Source of the DNA: Bryum argenteum
Taxonomy: Eukaryota; Streptophyta; Bryopsida; Bryales; Bryaceae
Direction: 5' to 3'
Length of the DNA stretch: 64,000 nt
Assembly (NCBI GenBank): GCA_037043015.1
Contig: CM073323.1
Location: 25,696,758 to 25,760,757, forward strand
The notes below the pieces were generated by a model. The model worked only from the letters and a program-made list of their open reading frames with translations. It was not told the DNA's origin and did no database searches. Position numbers and translations under genes: made by a program. Positions 9,884-21,599 of the stretch are shown here, in pieces (within the stretch, counting starts at the first letter, position 1; each line of letters starts with the position of its first letter).

Positions 9884-12800
9884 TCAACGCTGTTGCTGCC
9901 GGTAGTCTGGTCGATGAGGAGGCGATTGTTGGAACCCGGTGTGCGACGCTCGGGCATACGCTCCATCAATATCTACATATTGGGCTGTTGACTGCTGCAA
10001 CCACTTACACATATGAGAATTAAGAAAGGAAAGCGTAGCATTTCGGTGCAATAACTGTGCTGGACACACGATTGACAATCAAGGTTCAGGATGAGTTAGG
10101 AAGCAAGTACCTGCTGCTGCATGTAATGCTGAGCACCATAGGCACCAGGAGGCTGAGGAACACCACCCATGGCACTGTTGAAAAAACCACTGTTTCATTA
10201 GTGAAGCTTTCATTACGATTACAGAAATTACGAGCATTTCAAAGGTACCCCACGTGAACCTCAGAGTCGTGTAAAATTCATTCAGAATGAGGCATGTCCA
10301 AATTATCAGAAAATATACCCGAATTGCTGTCCACGACCGCCAACTGGAGGACCTCGTCCACCTCCGTAGGGACCAGCAGGATATGCACCACCTCCGACAG
10401 GGCCTCCATAAGCACCACCCCTTCCACCTTGATGCCCCATATTAGGTGCTGTGTATGCACCCTGCTGCTGCGCAGGCCCTCCATACGCATTGCCTGGTAC
10501 GCCACGATTGGGTCCTCCATATCCACCGTTTTGACTCGGTCCTCCGTGAGGCGGCCGTCCCCCGCCAGGAGCTCGTTGATTGTTGCCACCTTGACCCCTG
10601 TTCATAATCGAAACATGATCAGTTGCGGTCTCTTCTGTCCAGAACCTCAAAGATTAAGCAAAAGTCAGGAAACGATACCTGTTGTTGTAATTGTTGTGTT
10701 GCTGATTGCCCATTTGCCCATTTGCGTGCACTGGGGGGCCCAAGTTGTGGGGTTGATGAGGGCCAGGGCCGCGGATATTATTATGGTTCTGAATTGGTGG
10801 CAAGCGAGTATGAACAGCTGGTTGATGTATGGTCTTCATGCGTTTTGCCTGCTCCTCTTGCTGCTGCCGCTGTTGCTGCCTCTTCTTCTTGGTTTGATAC
10901 TCATGAGAAGCTTCATACTTCGGCAAACTGTGAAAGGAACAAAGAAGAAGAAACGCATCAGAGCCAGAAGCTCGGACGAATGACATGAATAGTAAAGCCA
11001 GAAACTAAGTGACTACTGCTAAATAACTGATCGAATTCAGGTCATTGATCGACCGCGATCTCTGCGGAAATATCTACAGATTACACAGGAACGAAGGTGC
11101 CTGTAAAAACCCACCTGCTAGGTTGACACGGCATGGGCTCCGTCCAGAAATACTCAGCATCCAACGCATCTTTGGCAGAAATACGCTGCACAAACATATA
11201 CAAAAGCAACTCACATGAGTTCACAGAAACAAATACGGGGAAGAGTCGGAGCAGATAATCCTCACTAACACCTTGAATGTGCATAAAGACGCTCATTAAG
11301 ACTTCTGATCTGAAAAGAACATGATCTAGACAAGGATATGTTGCGAAGCTATACTAGACATGGTGTCAATAGGACATGTACAAAACCAAAACAAATCTCA
11401 AGCAGCGACATAGAAACATGCTTACATGTTCGGGATCCAGAGTTAACATGCGCTCTAGGAGGTCAAGGGCATGTCGATCGAAACTGCACCACAGAAAGAG
11501 AAACCAGTCAGTAAAAGGACACAGCAGGCTACCAAAATCTTCACATAGGAAATTTATACTAACTGCTGAGAAAGTACAGGCGGCTGCTAAGCTCCTGACG
11601 AAAGAAGTCCATCCTTGAATTGACAGTAAGGAGTTGAAGGTGACAGAAGTCGATCTTACTGTTTGAACACGTCCTTCACACGTCGCTTCACAGGCCTCTC
11701 GGGCTTGAACTGGTTGTAGTAAGGCAACTGACTAACACGCGGCCAAATGGTCTCATCAGGAGATCCACATAGTTCGCAGATTTTGTGAAATTGCTCATTC
11801 TGCAGCACAAACACACACACACACAGAAACAACAAGCCAAAGATCAAAAAGAGAAAACAAAGAACTGAAAGTACAGTTGGATGACTGCGTGGTGAAACAT
11901 ACAAGCAGATAGAACGTAAGGAGTTTCATGAAAGAATAGCGGTTCTGCCTATGTTCACATCAGCATATAAACCAATAATATAGAAACCCATCGTAATAAT
12001 AGCTCTCACGATAGAAGGCATGGCTCAACATAAACTCAATGACGTAGTACTAGAATAAAGCGATCAAACAAGCAATACAATGCTGTGAATATATATAGCA
12101 CAAACTGACCTCTCCAATGCCTACTAAGATAAATCAGGCGCTATCAGTGTAAATACAGATATAACCTAGTATTCATGATTCATAGTCTATGATTTTAAAG
12201 TACTGAAGATCCCTAGGTTCAAAATCGATTGCATCAAGCATATCGAAGTTCTGCAAAATTAAAGCAAAACGACGAGAAGGTTCCTTATCCCCACCTCGTT
12301 CCTTCCGGGAAGGATGGGCTTTCCGTTAAGAAGCTCAGCAAAAATGCATCCCACTGACCACATGTCCACGGCTGGAGTGTACTTTGTGGAGCCCATCAAC
12401 AGCTCGGGAGGCCTGAAACAGGTAGAAGTACTAGAAAGTCAAGTGACTTACTAGTAACAGTCCACTGCAAACCTTTACTCCGTCCAGAAACCACCTCTCT
12501 GCACTCATTATATCAAGAACCGGGAGTTTTCCAGAAGTTCACTTGCAGGAATACGACACCGGAGCCTTACCTGTACCAAAGCGTGATAACCCGATTCGTC
12601 AATGGTTGACCGCCATTCTGGTCGTTAGAGAAAGACCTTGCGAGCCCAAAATCAGCAAGCTTCAAAATGCCGTTGTTGTCGATGAGAAGATTTGAACCTG
12701 GACGAGGCACCCAAAAATCTCACAAAAATCAGTCTACAATTATCGAGATACGCCAGCAGAAATACATTAAACAGATAATTATCATATTGAGACTTTTTCA

Positions 12801-14050
12801 CAAAAGGGGACTCTACTCCCACCACTTCCCATATAAGCTGTACAAAGTGGGACTGCAGAGACTCATATTTCAGACACTGCCATGATAAATGGCATCGGGA
12901 CGAGAGAAAAAGAGATAGATCGTATAGTCTTACCCTTTATATCTCTGTGCAAAACTTGGTTGACATGGCAGTAATGTAAGCCTGTGAGGAGTTGCTTCAT
13001 GTAACACTGCATTCAACATTCAACCAAGTTAGAGTTAAGCACAGCAAAAACAGAAGAGCGAAGACTAATGAAAGTATAAGAGCCTCCAGCTTTTCGAAGT
13101 ACAAAACAGGTTACCAATTAAGTATGAGTACCTTGATTTGAGGAATCGAGAAGCGCATGCCAGGTCGATCAGAAAGGCCAGTGAGATCGTGGTCCATGTA
13201 CTCGAACACCATGTAGATCGAACCTTTGAACTTGTTCGCGTCACCTGGCTTGATGTTGTCCTCTTTTTCTGGTCCTGTTTACATCGACAGGTAACAGCTT
13301 TAATAAGGTGACATTGACACGGCAAAAGCAAGAAAACAATCACATATGTTACTAGCGCATAACAATACATCCTACGTTCAAAGTGCTCAAATAGATGTAC
13401 AACGTCCAATCCACAGGTGTCCAGAAGAGTGAGTAATTCGAAGGTGTACCTTTAGACGTTACAATTTCCTTCAATCTTATGACATTAGCATGTTGTAACT
13501 TCTTCAGAATCTTGATCTCACGAATAGCTGTTATTGGAAACTGCATATGCAAAAATCCGAATTATCAAAAAACTAATGCCTGTAATGCCTCAGAGAAAAA
13601 TAACAAAGAAAAATCAAGCGCCTTTCATTGAGCAAGCCTCATGATATACCCTCCCCAGAAACTTAGGTACTTTGTCTACGAAGGGAGGAAGCTTCTCTAA
13701 CGTTATATAATTCCCATGACTACGCAATCGTTTCCTTGATATGTAAATCCATACCATACAGTCTCGTGCAGGTATAAAGAGCTTGGAACAAACAGAACCA
13801 AAAATGAAAACAATCTAAAGCTGATCCTTGAACAAAAACGTAAAAGACTCCAACATACCCCTTCTTTCTCATTGTCCATGCGCACTTTCTTGAGGGCCAC
13901 AACTTCGCCTGTTGCAATCTCCTTTGCCATGTACACTTGCCCATAGGTTCCCTCACCAATCTGCTCGATCTTCTCATAGACATCGACGCTCCGCGAGCCC
14001 CAAGTCGGAGTCTCGTCTAAGTTCAGCTGCCCGGGCACCGCGACCGCCAT
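9884..14050 (-). CDS. CDKC: Cyclin-dependent kinase C (plant CDK9, P-TEFb kinase)
   Basis: Thirteen coding exons on the minus strand read in one continuous frame of 571 residues: 14050-13859, 13540-13450, 13274-13132, 13006-12934, 12697-12571, 12412-12295, 11799-11660, 11483-11426, 11185-11115, 10927-10679, 10597-10319, 10174-10111, 9994-9884. The cyclin-binding helix is PITAIRE (residues 66-72), diagnostic of [22 protein letters not shown] (Asp164), DFGLAR (Asp182) and T-loop Thr200 in [10 protein letters not shown], equivalent to human CDK9 Thr186, are all present. After the kinase domain comes a KKKRQQQ basic-Gln stretch and a Gly/Pro/Tyr/Gln-rich tail of about 170 residues, as in Arabidopsis CDKC. 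With cyclin T it should phosphorylate the RNA polymerase II C-terminal domain in the nucleus and promote elongation and splicing. The last acceptor is a tandem GCAGCAG, so the tail may vary by one Gln. Confidence 0.95.
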
Positions 14051-14880
14051 CCTCCACTCTCACGGAAGAGTCTCGGCCCTGGGGTGCGCACCTCCGTCAC
14101 TCTCAGCTAGAGTCTAGACCCTGAGCCAACATCATAGATAATTCAGTAACCTCATAAAACTCCTAATTCCAGAGCCACTCCCGTAACGGCAAACCAATTT
14201 CAGTCGCTAATATCGACAAGTACGCAGCCCTCGAACAGCAAAATCATAACCCTTACCGAAAGGATTCAGACCTAAACCTCGAACTCTACACCCTGACACC
14301 AACTCTTCGCTACAGACCAAACCCCTCACAACTATCGAAAATGACTCTCAAACCCTTCGTCTCCGTAGTAGAAACCCTAACACTCGAAATGCGGAAAGGA
14401 GAACATCCTTCTCAAAGAACGCACACACATACAATCTGAATGACATAATTAGGTGTCCGAGCGAGAGAACACTGATGAAAAGAAACCGAATCCCAAAAGG
14501 CAAGGAAAGTATTACGAACCTGAGAGTATTACGAAGAGCGGCGCTAATTGAAGAGCATTTTGCAGCCTCCACTCCAGAAGGATCGCTCCGAAGAGAAAAG
14601 AAAACCTCAAAGCTCCATCACAATCGGCCAATCCAGCTCCAACCCATAGACCGGCAAAAAAACAGAGTGCTGATTGCAGCACCGTGAAAGCTAGTTCTAT
14701 CGAAATGCAACAGAGTCTGTGCAGACAAAGTGACGTGACTGTCAAGCAAGGTCGGCAACTCGGTGCCGGAACAAGAAACGGACCAGGCGGGAAAGGGGAA
14801 AGAGCAGACAATGAGAGCTTATTAGGGTTTCGTGAGCCGTGATCACGACGACGACGACGATGACGGGCAGCGGAAAATGT
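14051..14880 (-). other. CDKC 5' leader and promoter region
   Basis: This stretch holds no gene of its own. It is moderately GC-rich, contains AGGGTTT near 14822 (a telo-box-like motif common near plant housekeeping genes) and a short CGA repeat near 14845. It probably includes the CDKC 5' UTR, perhaps with a leader intron; the transcription start is not visible. Confidence 0.4.
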
Positions 14881-15059
14881 TCCAACCCGGGCTGAGAAAG
14901 ATACCCCCTTCCCTTATTACACCAAAAGAGAAATTTTATATCATTTTCGCCTCCTTATATGGACTACTTTACTTTTATTTTTTACTTTGAAAAATGTAAA
15001 AGGAAAAAGGAAACGTCATGGCAATAGTCTCTATCCCTTTGTACAAAAAATTAAACACA

Positions 15060-15830
15060 TCCAGATAGAGAAGTCCCTTCTATCATTCATATTTTAATTC
15101 CCCAAATCAAGTCTTGGATAAAAAATGGTTACATGTATCTTAGGTTTCACCACAAAATTTCTCCTCTTTTTACTCAAACAAGGATGTCATTTACTTCACT
15201 AACATTCTAATGTTCTAAATCGGACTTCAAATGGATAACCCATAAATGATTACTTATATCCTAGGTTTGACCCAAAAGAGTAAAAATTTTGTTACTCGAA
15301 CGAATTGTCACTTTCTTCACTGACACTCTAATTTTCTAATTCGAATCTCGGACTTGGATCTCATGAATGGTAACGTATATCCTAGGTTTGACCAAAAAGT
15401 ATCTTATTTCTTACGTAGACATGGAAGTCACTTCTTTCATTGACAGTTGAATTTTCTAAATTCCACCTCAGATAGGGACGGAAGTCACTTCTTTCACTCA
15501 CAGTCTAATTTTCTAAATCGCACCTCAGAGAGGGATTTCATGAATAATTACTTGTATCCTAGGTTTCACCAAACAGTGTCTTTTTCTTACTTAGACAAAG
15601 AGTCACTTCCTTCACTGACAGCCCAATTTTCTAAATCGCACTTCAGATAGGGAGGGAAGTCACTTCCTTCACTGACAGCCCAATTTTCTAAATCGCACTT
15701 CAGGTAGAGAGAGAAGTCACTTCCTTCACTGACATTTCAATTTCCTAAATCTGACAATAGATAGGGAATCTCAAAAATGGTCACCTATATTCTAGGTTTT
15801 GCTAGGAACTATCACCATTTTCTATTCCAC
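15060..15830. repeat. Compound tandem array with 121-bp and 56-bp periods
   Basis: The landmark TAGGTTT recurs with AGGTTT at about 15142, 15263, 15384, 15561 and 15794, intervals of 121, 121, 177 and 233 bp. The longer intervals equal 121 plus one or two extra copies of a 56-bp subunit that contains GTCACTTCCTTCACTGACAG and CCAATTTTCTAAATCGCAC. No reading frame persists through the array. Confidence 0.85.
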
Positions 15831-16813
15831 TACTCATCATCAAATGATAGATATACAAAAGAGGAGAAAATTTTCTAGATTCGTAAATGTATAGAAAATG
15901 TGACTAAATTGTGTTAGGATACACCTTCCATGTCTTCATTTGTTTCGATGGAGAAGATTGTGGAAATAGCTACAAGGAATTAACCATTAGAGGTGCTTTC
16001 AAGTAACAAACATTGTGACATGATGAGATTGGTAATATGTATCAAGCAGAATGAAAAGTAAACCAAACAAGAGAACGGTAAGATTGTAAGGGAACTCAAC
16101 ATGAGATATCAATACACGTGAAACTTATGAAGGAGTAACCATGAAAATTTGGGGCATTAAATGATTATAACTCATTTTTCTTTCAAGTTCAAAAATTTTC
16201 ATAATGTATAAATCACTACATTCTATATCATACATATATCTTTTCATATTATACTATCAACTTATAAATGTCAATTTGCATAAATTTATATCCATAATAT
16301 CTTGCTACATATCTATAAGACCTCTAAGAAATCAATATTAGGAATCAAATAAGATCTCTCAATTTCATATGTTATATTTCATGTAAATAAAGTGAGGCTA
16401 GCTTTATTTTTCACCTTAGGTAGTATGATTGATAGTTTGAATGCACAATATATGGGTGTACAGTAGTCTTGCCAATATACCAATGTAACTCTATAGTTAG
16501 CATCTAATTCAAGAATATTTGTCCAAATATGCTTAATTAAAGAAGTATTTTCTATAGTAATGGTTGGTAACATATGATATAAAAATGATTATGATATAGT
16601 TTAAAATTACATTAGTTTCATGTTTCTGACCGTATCTTTTGAGATTTCAACAATTTTTATTTTCTGAAATAGTTGGACATATACACCTACTTATTGTTAT
16701 GATTTTGTTATAATTACTACGTGAAAGATGGATCAGTTTTTGTAAATAGTCTGAGATCCATTTGGAAGTCCTCTATAGTCACCATTATTTGCAAGAAGAA
16801 CCATATAATTATG
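15831..16813. other. AT-rich stretch without recognisable feature
   Basis: No gene, RNA or strong repeat is apparent between the tandem array and the first SINE tail. The short frames present are AT-rich and match nothing I know. Confidence 0.5.
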
Positions 16814-16822
16814 GTCATATTT

Positions 16823-16928
16823 GCTATTTTATGTCATGTGGGCATATCATCAAGGGCAGGTCGAACGGACACTTTATTCACGCCAACCCTTACGAGTCTG
16901 GTGTTCTTCTTCTTCTTCGTCTTCTTCT
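16823..16928 (+). mobile_element. Tail-only SINE copy with a TTC-repeat end
   Basis: This 106-bp insertion is flanked by the 9-bp direct repeat TCATATTTG (16814-16822 and 16929-16937). It carries the 3' part of the SINE family found complete at 17528, including CGAACGGACACTTTATTCAC, and ends in TTCTTC repeats with one interruption. The tRNA-like head is absent. Confidence 0.75.
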
Positions 16929-16937
16929 TCATATTTG

Positions 16938-17515
16938 TTATAAACACCTTCATATAAGTCATGCAACCACTTAGAAGTAAGTTCTTAATTTTTGTTTGTC
17001 TTGCTTTTGGTGTATGTATTTATAAAAATCAGCACGGTGACCCACTGATTTTTTTATCATAACAACATAATAGATGAAATTAGAAGATGCAAATAATATG
17101 AAAATATTGTGTCAAACAAACAATCTTCAACGTAGAAACTTGTTAGTGGAGACTTCAAAAAATTACACTCAATCAACTGATTATCTTTGAGCACCATCAA
17201 GTGAGTTATCAAGATAAATGTTATCAAAATATGCAAGAAAATAACCATAATACTAGAGAAGCACAAAATATCAAGAAAACTCCAAATGAGAGGGAGAGAT
17301 GGTTTGTGAGTATTGGTGAGAGAATGAAAGGGACGAAAGATGTAAAGTTTGTGGGGATTCTTTTAAAATATATGTTGGAATTTTGATAGTATCACTCACG
17401 CAAAACATATATATCTTCATGTTGTTCTAATGGATGATAACTTTGAAATAACCATCACAATTAATATTCAAAAAGATCACATGAGAGATCATCAGTGCAG
17501 GTTGCAAGTGGAAAG
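16938..17515. other. AT-rich stretch between SINE copies
   Basis: I see nothing recognisable in this stretch beyond short AT-rich frames. Confidence 0.45.
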
Positions 17516-17527
17516 TGTTATCAAATA

Positions 17528-17890
17528 AAGGCACCACAAGCCTTGGCTTGGTGGTTGGGTCTCATGGCCCCCAATGAGGAGGTCTTGGGTTCCATTCCCC
17601 ATGCCGGCGTGGTGCTCACCACTATAGTCCACCCAACTATTGTGGGGGGTCCTTGGACCTTGTTGTATGGGTACCTCAAAGTCCTTTGGGGGGATACTAT
17701 GTCAAGTATCCTCAAGGCACTAGTAACTAGGCTAGAAACTAGCGTAGTTATAGTGTCCACCCTCGAGAAGGGGAAGTAGTATTGTTCCAATTTCCCCTTG
17801 TCCGGTGGCCATCGGGATATTAGCATTACGAACGGACACTTCATTCACGCCGGCCCCTTAGAAAGGGACTGGAGTTTCTATCTATCTATC
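17528..17890 (+). mobile_element. tRNA-derived SINE, near full length
   Basis: The element is flanked by a perfect 12-bp target duplication, TGTTATCAAATA, at 17516-17527 and 17891-17902. Its 5' part resembles a tRNA with internal RNA polymerase III promoter boxes: an A-box-like TGGCTTGGTGG at 17544 and a B-box-like GGGTTCCATTCC at 17587, about 43 bp apart. The body is unrelated to coding sequence, and the 3' end is a TCTA repeat. SINEs are copied by a LINE's reverse transcriptase, which is not present in the window. The exact duplication implies a fairly recent insertion. Confidence 0.9.
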
Positions 17891-17902
17891 TGTTATCAAA
17901 TA

Positions 17903-19138
17903 GAGAACTTTGGAGTCTCACTTAAAATAAAAAGGCGCATGAAATAGGGGACGTGTCTTGTGTTATGAAATACATGGTAGCACTCTGGTGCCACTCGTAA
18001 AAATAAGTCCTAAAGGGTATATTCTAGAGTTTTATTATTCAGACTCTATTCACAAATTAAAAATAGACAGTCCATTCACAAATTTTGAAAAAGATGTCAA
18101 GAGCTCTTGCAAGCACTACTATAGCAACTTGTGTAATGAATGTCAAAGGTTCTTAAAATCAGAAATATTGGACATTGCCTTATGTCTCTACAGCAGATAG
18201 GTGTATTGTAAACGACTACAAAATATTGGTTGTTTAGAGTGCGCTTCAGCATACCGAGCGCGGGATTGAGCACTAATTAGCACTAGAGAAACATGCAAGC
18301 ATAAGAACAATACAAAATACCTCAACAAAGAAAAATGTCTAGTGAAAGAACCTCCTCCTTCACCGACATTTATACATGTTGAATGAATACTGCTACAAGA
18401 AACTGCTCAATCCCACGTGCGGTTTCCGTATGCACACTCTAGACATTACGACCCTTCTAGGTACACTTGGTAGGTGTGGAGCAACTTGATGTAATCTATG
18501 AAACGACTGAATCATGAGTGAAGCATTGTTCAACTATTGTGTAGGCTCTTAAGAGTCTTCTTCACAACCATACCCCCTCCACGAAACAGAGTACTGCAAG
18601 CGACGAGCACGACCAACGACCCGTTAATATAGCACTCGATGAACTTCACACTCTGTATCTCTTGATGGAGAGGTTACGGGAAGAGGAAAACATTGTTCCT
18701 AGCCTTTGATCGGGGTGGTAGGGCTCTAACAACACTATGTCGAAAATATCATGGATACAAAGGGTGCCACCTTACTTCAAATGGTAAACAAGGTCGGAGA
18801 ACTTAGAGATGATTGGAAACGGTTCCAAGAATTTGAGACACCTTGAAAGTGAGCACCATGACACAAAGCAACACCTTGTTGCCAATGTGGTACCAAGGCT
18901 GATCTTGCACATGACGTTCGTAGTGTCTCTTGGCATGCTCCTTTGCACTCTAAATCATTCATTTGATTTCCTTGTAAACATGATGCAGCAATCAAACTCT
19001 ATTCTCCGCAATACGATTCGTTGATGTTGTAGGCTGGATAAAAAACAATGTCGTGTGGTAGCCAGAGGTTACATAAAACAAAGAGAAGCCAATTGCGGAG
19101 TAAATAGACTTATTGCGAGCAAATCTTGCGGTTGGAAG
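17903..19138. other. Repeat-rich intergenic tract without a supported gene
   Basis: The stretch contains the inverted-repeat element at 18237-18439, and otherwise short unconnected frames. No known protein domain is recognisable. Confidence 0.5.
18237..18439. mobile_element. MITE-like element with about 35-bp imperfect terminal inverted repeats
   Basis: The left end starts GAGTGCGCTTCAGCATACC and ends in GGGATTGAGCA. The reverse complement of the right end starts GAGTGTGCATACGG and ends in the same GGGATTGAGCA. Both ends are bordered by TA, as expected for a Tc1/mariner-type target. It is non-coding and 203 bp long. Confidence 0.6.
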
Positions 19139-21412
19139 TGTTGAACCAACACCAAAAGGTGTAGGTGAAAGGTTGAGCAAAAACACGACATTTAACAAGC
19201 GTATGATTTTTTACGTCCGGCAATGCCATTTTGAGCAAGATTGTAAGCATTTGTCAATTGACGTCGAATACCGTGTTCCATGCAAAAACTATTGAAAATT
19301 CTAGAGATAAATTCTCCTCCATTGTTAGAACAAAGGATAAGTATAGTGTGATTATTGAATTGATTTTCCACCAGGGTTTCGTATTCTTGAAAATGTGATA
19401 AAACAATTGACTTGTTGTGCATGAAATTTATAAAAGTGAACCTTGAAAAATCGTCATTGAATAAGAGAGAAAAAAAAGCACCACCAAGTGATGGTGTGCT
19501 CATGGTCCACATAAACCAGTGTAGATTAGAGCAAGTGGTACACTAGCATGTGAAGCGAGGTTGTTTGAATAAGGGTGTTTGGCTTGTTTTCCAAAGAGGC
19601 AACCTTCACATAATGGCAAAGTGGATTTGAGTGGTGGTAGGTCATTGACTAGTCCATGGGAATTCATGAGAGTCAAGGAACAAATATTTAGATGTCGGAG
19701 GCGATAATGCCACTTAAGTTATCCCGTGTCTAACTTTCATAAAGTCGTTGCTGAATAATTTGATTCAGAAGGTGTTATTTTAATGCCAAGAGAAAATAAA
19801 CTATCTTCTTTACTTACGCACAACTTCATGTGCTTATTGAAGTATGCATAATTCGGTGATGTAGTTCAAATTATGGAGTGAGTGTGCGTGAAGGTAAAAA
19901 TAGTATTACCAGTATTTGTAATTTGAGCCACAGAAATCAAATTCTTGGCTAACCTATGCACGTTAAAAACTTGTGGGATTAATAATTTTTGTCCTGTTGT
20001 GAGTTGAAGAAAGAATTTTGCCATAACCTATGGCAGTTTGAGTTCTATTATCACCTAGAAGGATAGTTTTAAGAAGCTCCAGAGCTTTGAAATCACAAAA
20101 AAGATGTTGCAATGGTGACATGTGCTAGCTAGCGCTAGAGTGAAGGTACCGTTGAGATGATGTTGTTGAATTAGTAGCTACAGTTGAAAATAAGTAGAGT
20201 TGTTCATCAGCTGAAAATGTGTTAAGCAGAGGTTTGCCATTGGCTGGGCCATTCGCTCGATCACGCTTCTTCTTGCAGCATTTGGTACTTTTATGCCCGG
20301 AAATATCACAATAGTGACAAATGATTTGTCAATTTGAATGGTTTGGACGATTACTCAGTGAAGAAAATTGTCGTTGCGATGATGATTGAGGCATAGAAAG
20401 ATTAGATTTTTGATCGTGACGTCGAGAGTAAGAGTTATGATAACGTCCAAATTTTGAATATAGTTTGAGAAACTCGCCTTTAACATAGAATGCACTTGAT
20501 TTGGGTGTACCATTTTTAGATTGGTTTATGGTGTTTTGCTGCAATATGTTGAACAACAAAGTTGTAAAGGTAAGATTAGCGATACCACCTCGAGTAGCAA
20601 TAAGGGTGCTCCACGATTTAGGCAAGGCTGGAAGTAGGAGGTTAATTTGTTGAAAATTATCAAAAGTGCAACTAGTTGTTGCTGCTTCCTGCAGTGTGGC
20701 CGGCTATGGTTTTCAAAAATGAGGTAACATCATTAGTTTCCGCCATTGTCATGTGACAAAGTTGTTTATCGAGGTGAACCTCCAAAGCTTTATTTAATTT
20801 TTTGTAAAGCTGCTTAATACGATTCCATACTTCTTTGGAAGTAAGAAGGGAATGTAGAGAAATTATTTGCTTTTCTCCGGAGTGAAGGAGAATATTGGAA
20901 CATGCCTTTTCATCTTTCAACTTTGAGGCCGGGTTTGCTACATCAACAAATCCAAGTGCAAGTTTGGTACCATCAACAATGCTCTATAGTTTAAAGCGGA
21001 TAAATAGCATTTTAATCTTCATGCTCCAGGTAGCATAATTTGCCGCACTGAGAGGGAGAATGTAGTATGCACGAGGAGCAAAATTTGAGGAAGTTGCCAT
21101 AATTGGATTTTAGAAAAAATAAAATCCATGCGACTCTTACTGGGTTTGAGCTTTATGCAAAGCATGAGCTCATGAAGCATTCTGTGAGCTTTGTAAGCTC
21201 AGATACCATGTTGAACCAACACTGGAAGGAGTAGGTGAAAGGTTGAGCAAAAATATATTGATATGAAAAGTGAAAGTACAAGGGTGGTGACACTCGTTTA
21301 TAAGTGAATTTCATATTCTACAGAAGTGGTGAGACTGTTCATTGTGACGTTATGTAATTATATGGGTAGGCTTAACTTAATAGGACGAAGGGCGGCTCAA
21401 TTGTTCAAAGTG
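19139..21412 (-). mobile_element. Degraded Ty1/copia retrotransposon relic
   Basis: This is an old, internally deleted copia element on the minus strand. Recognisable parts are gag with a zinc-knuckle region (about 20.2-20.9 kb), part of the integrase core (about 19.2-19.5 kb), and a primer-binding site complementary to initiator tRNA-Met at 21197-21208, directly next to LTR sequence starting at 21209 (TGTTGAACCAACAC). A short relic of the other LTR lies at 19139. Reverse transcriptase and RNase H are missing. The coding parts are broken in many places, so it is inactive and ancient. Confidence 0.8.
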
Positions 21413-21599
21413 AGATGTCGTTGGAAATAACCAGTTTAATACATTTTATAATCCAAATGTCGTCCCAAATAGGCTCAGTTGATTCTATAACGGATAAGCG
21501 TAATAATGGCCTTGGAATCTCGTTGAGGTCATCATTGAGGTCTGTTCGTTGTGAGAGCATATCTGCTCGTCCATGGACTGAACTCGATCTGTGTTCAAT

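Noticed and set aside
10306-10650. CDKC ending at a stop at 10306
   Set aside because: That end needs read-through of a GTATAT donor. Splicing there joins in frame to two further exons with matching Gly/Gln/Pro-rich composition, so the longer model was kept.
17544-17598. A tRNA gene
   Set aside because: A- and B-box-like segments are present, but no cloverleaf can be completed and exact target duplications show it is the head of a SINE.
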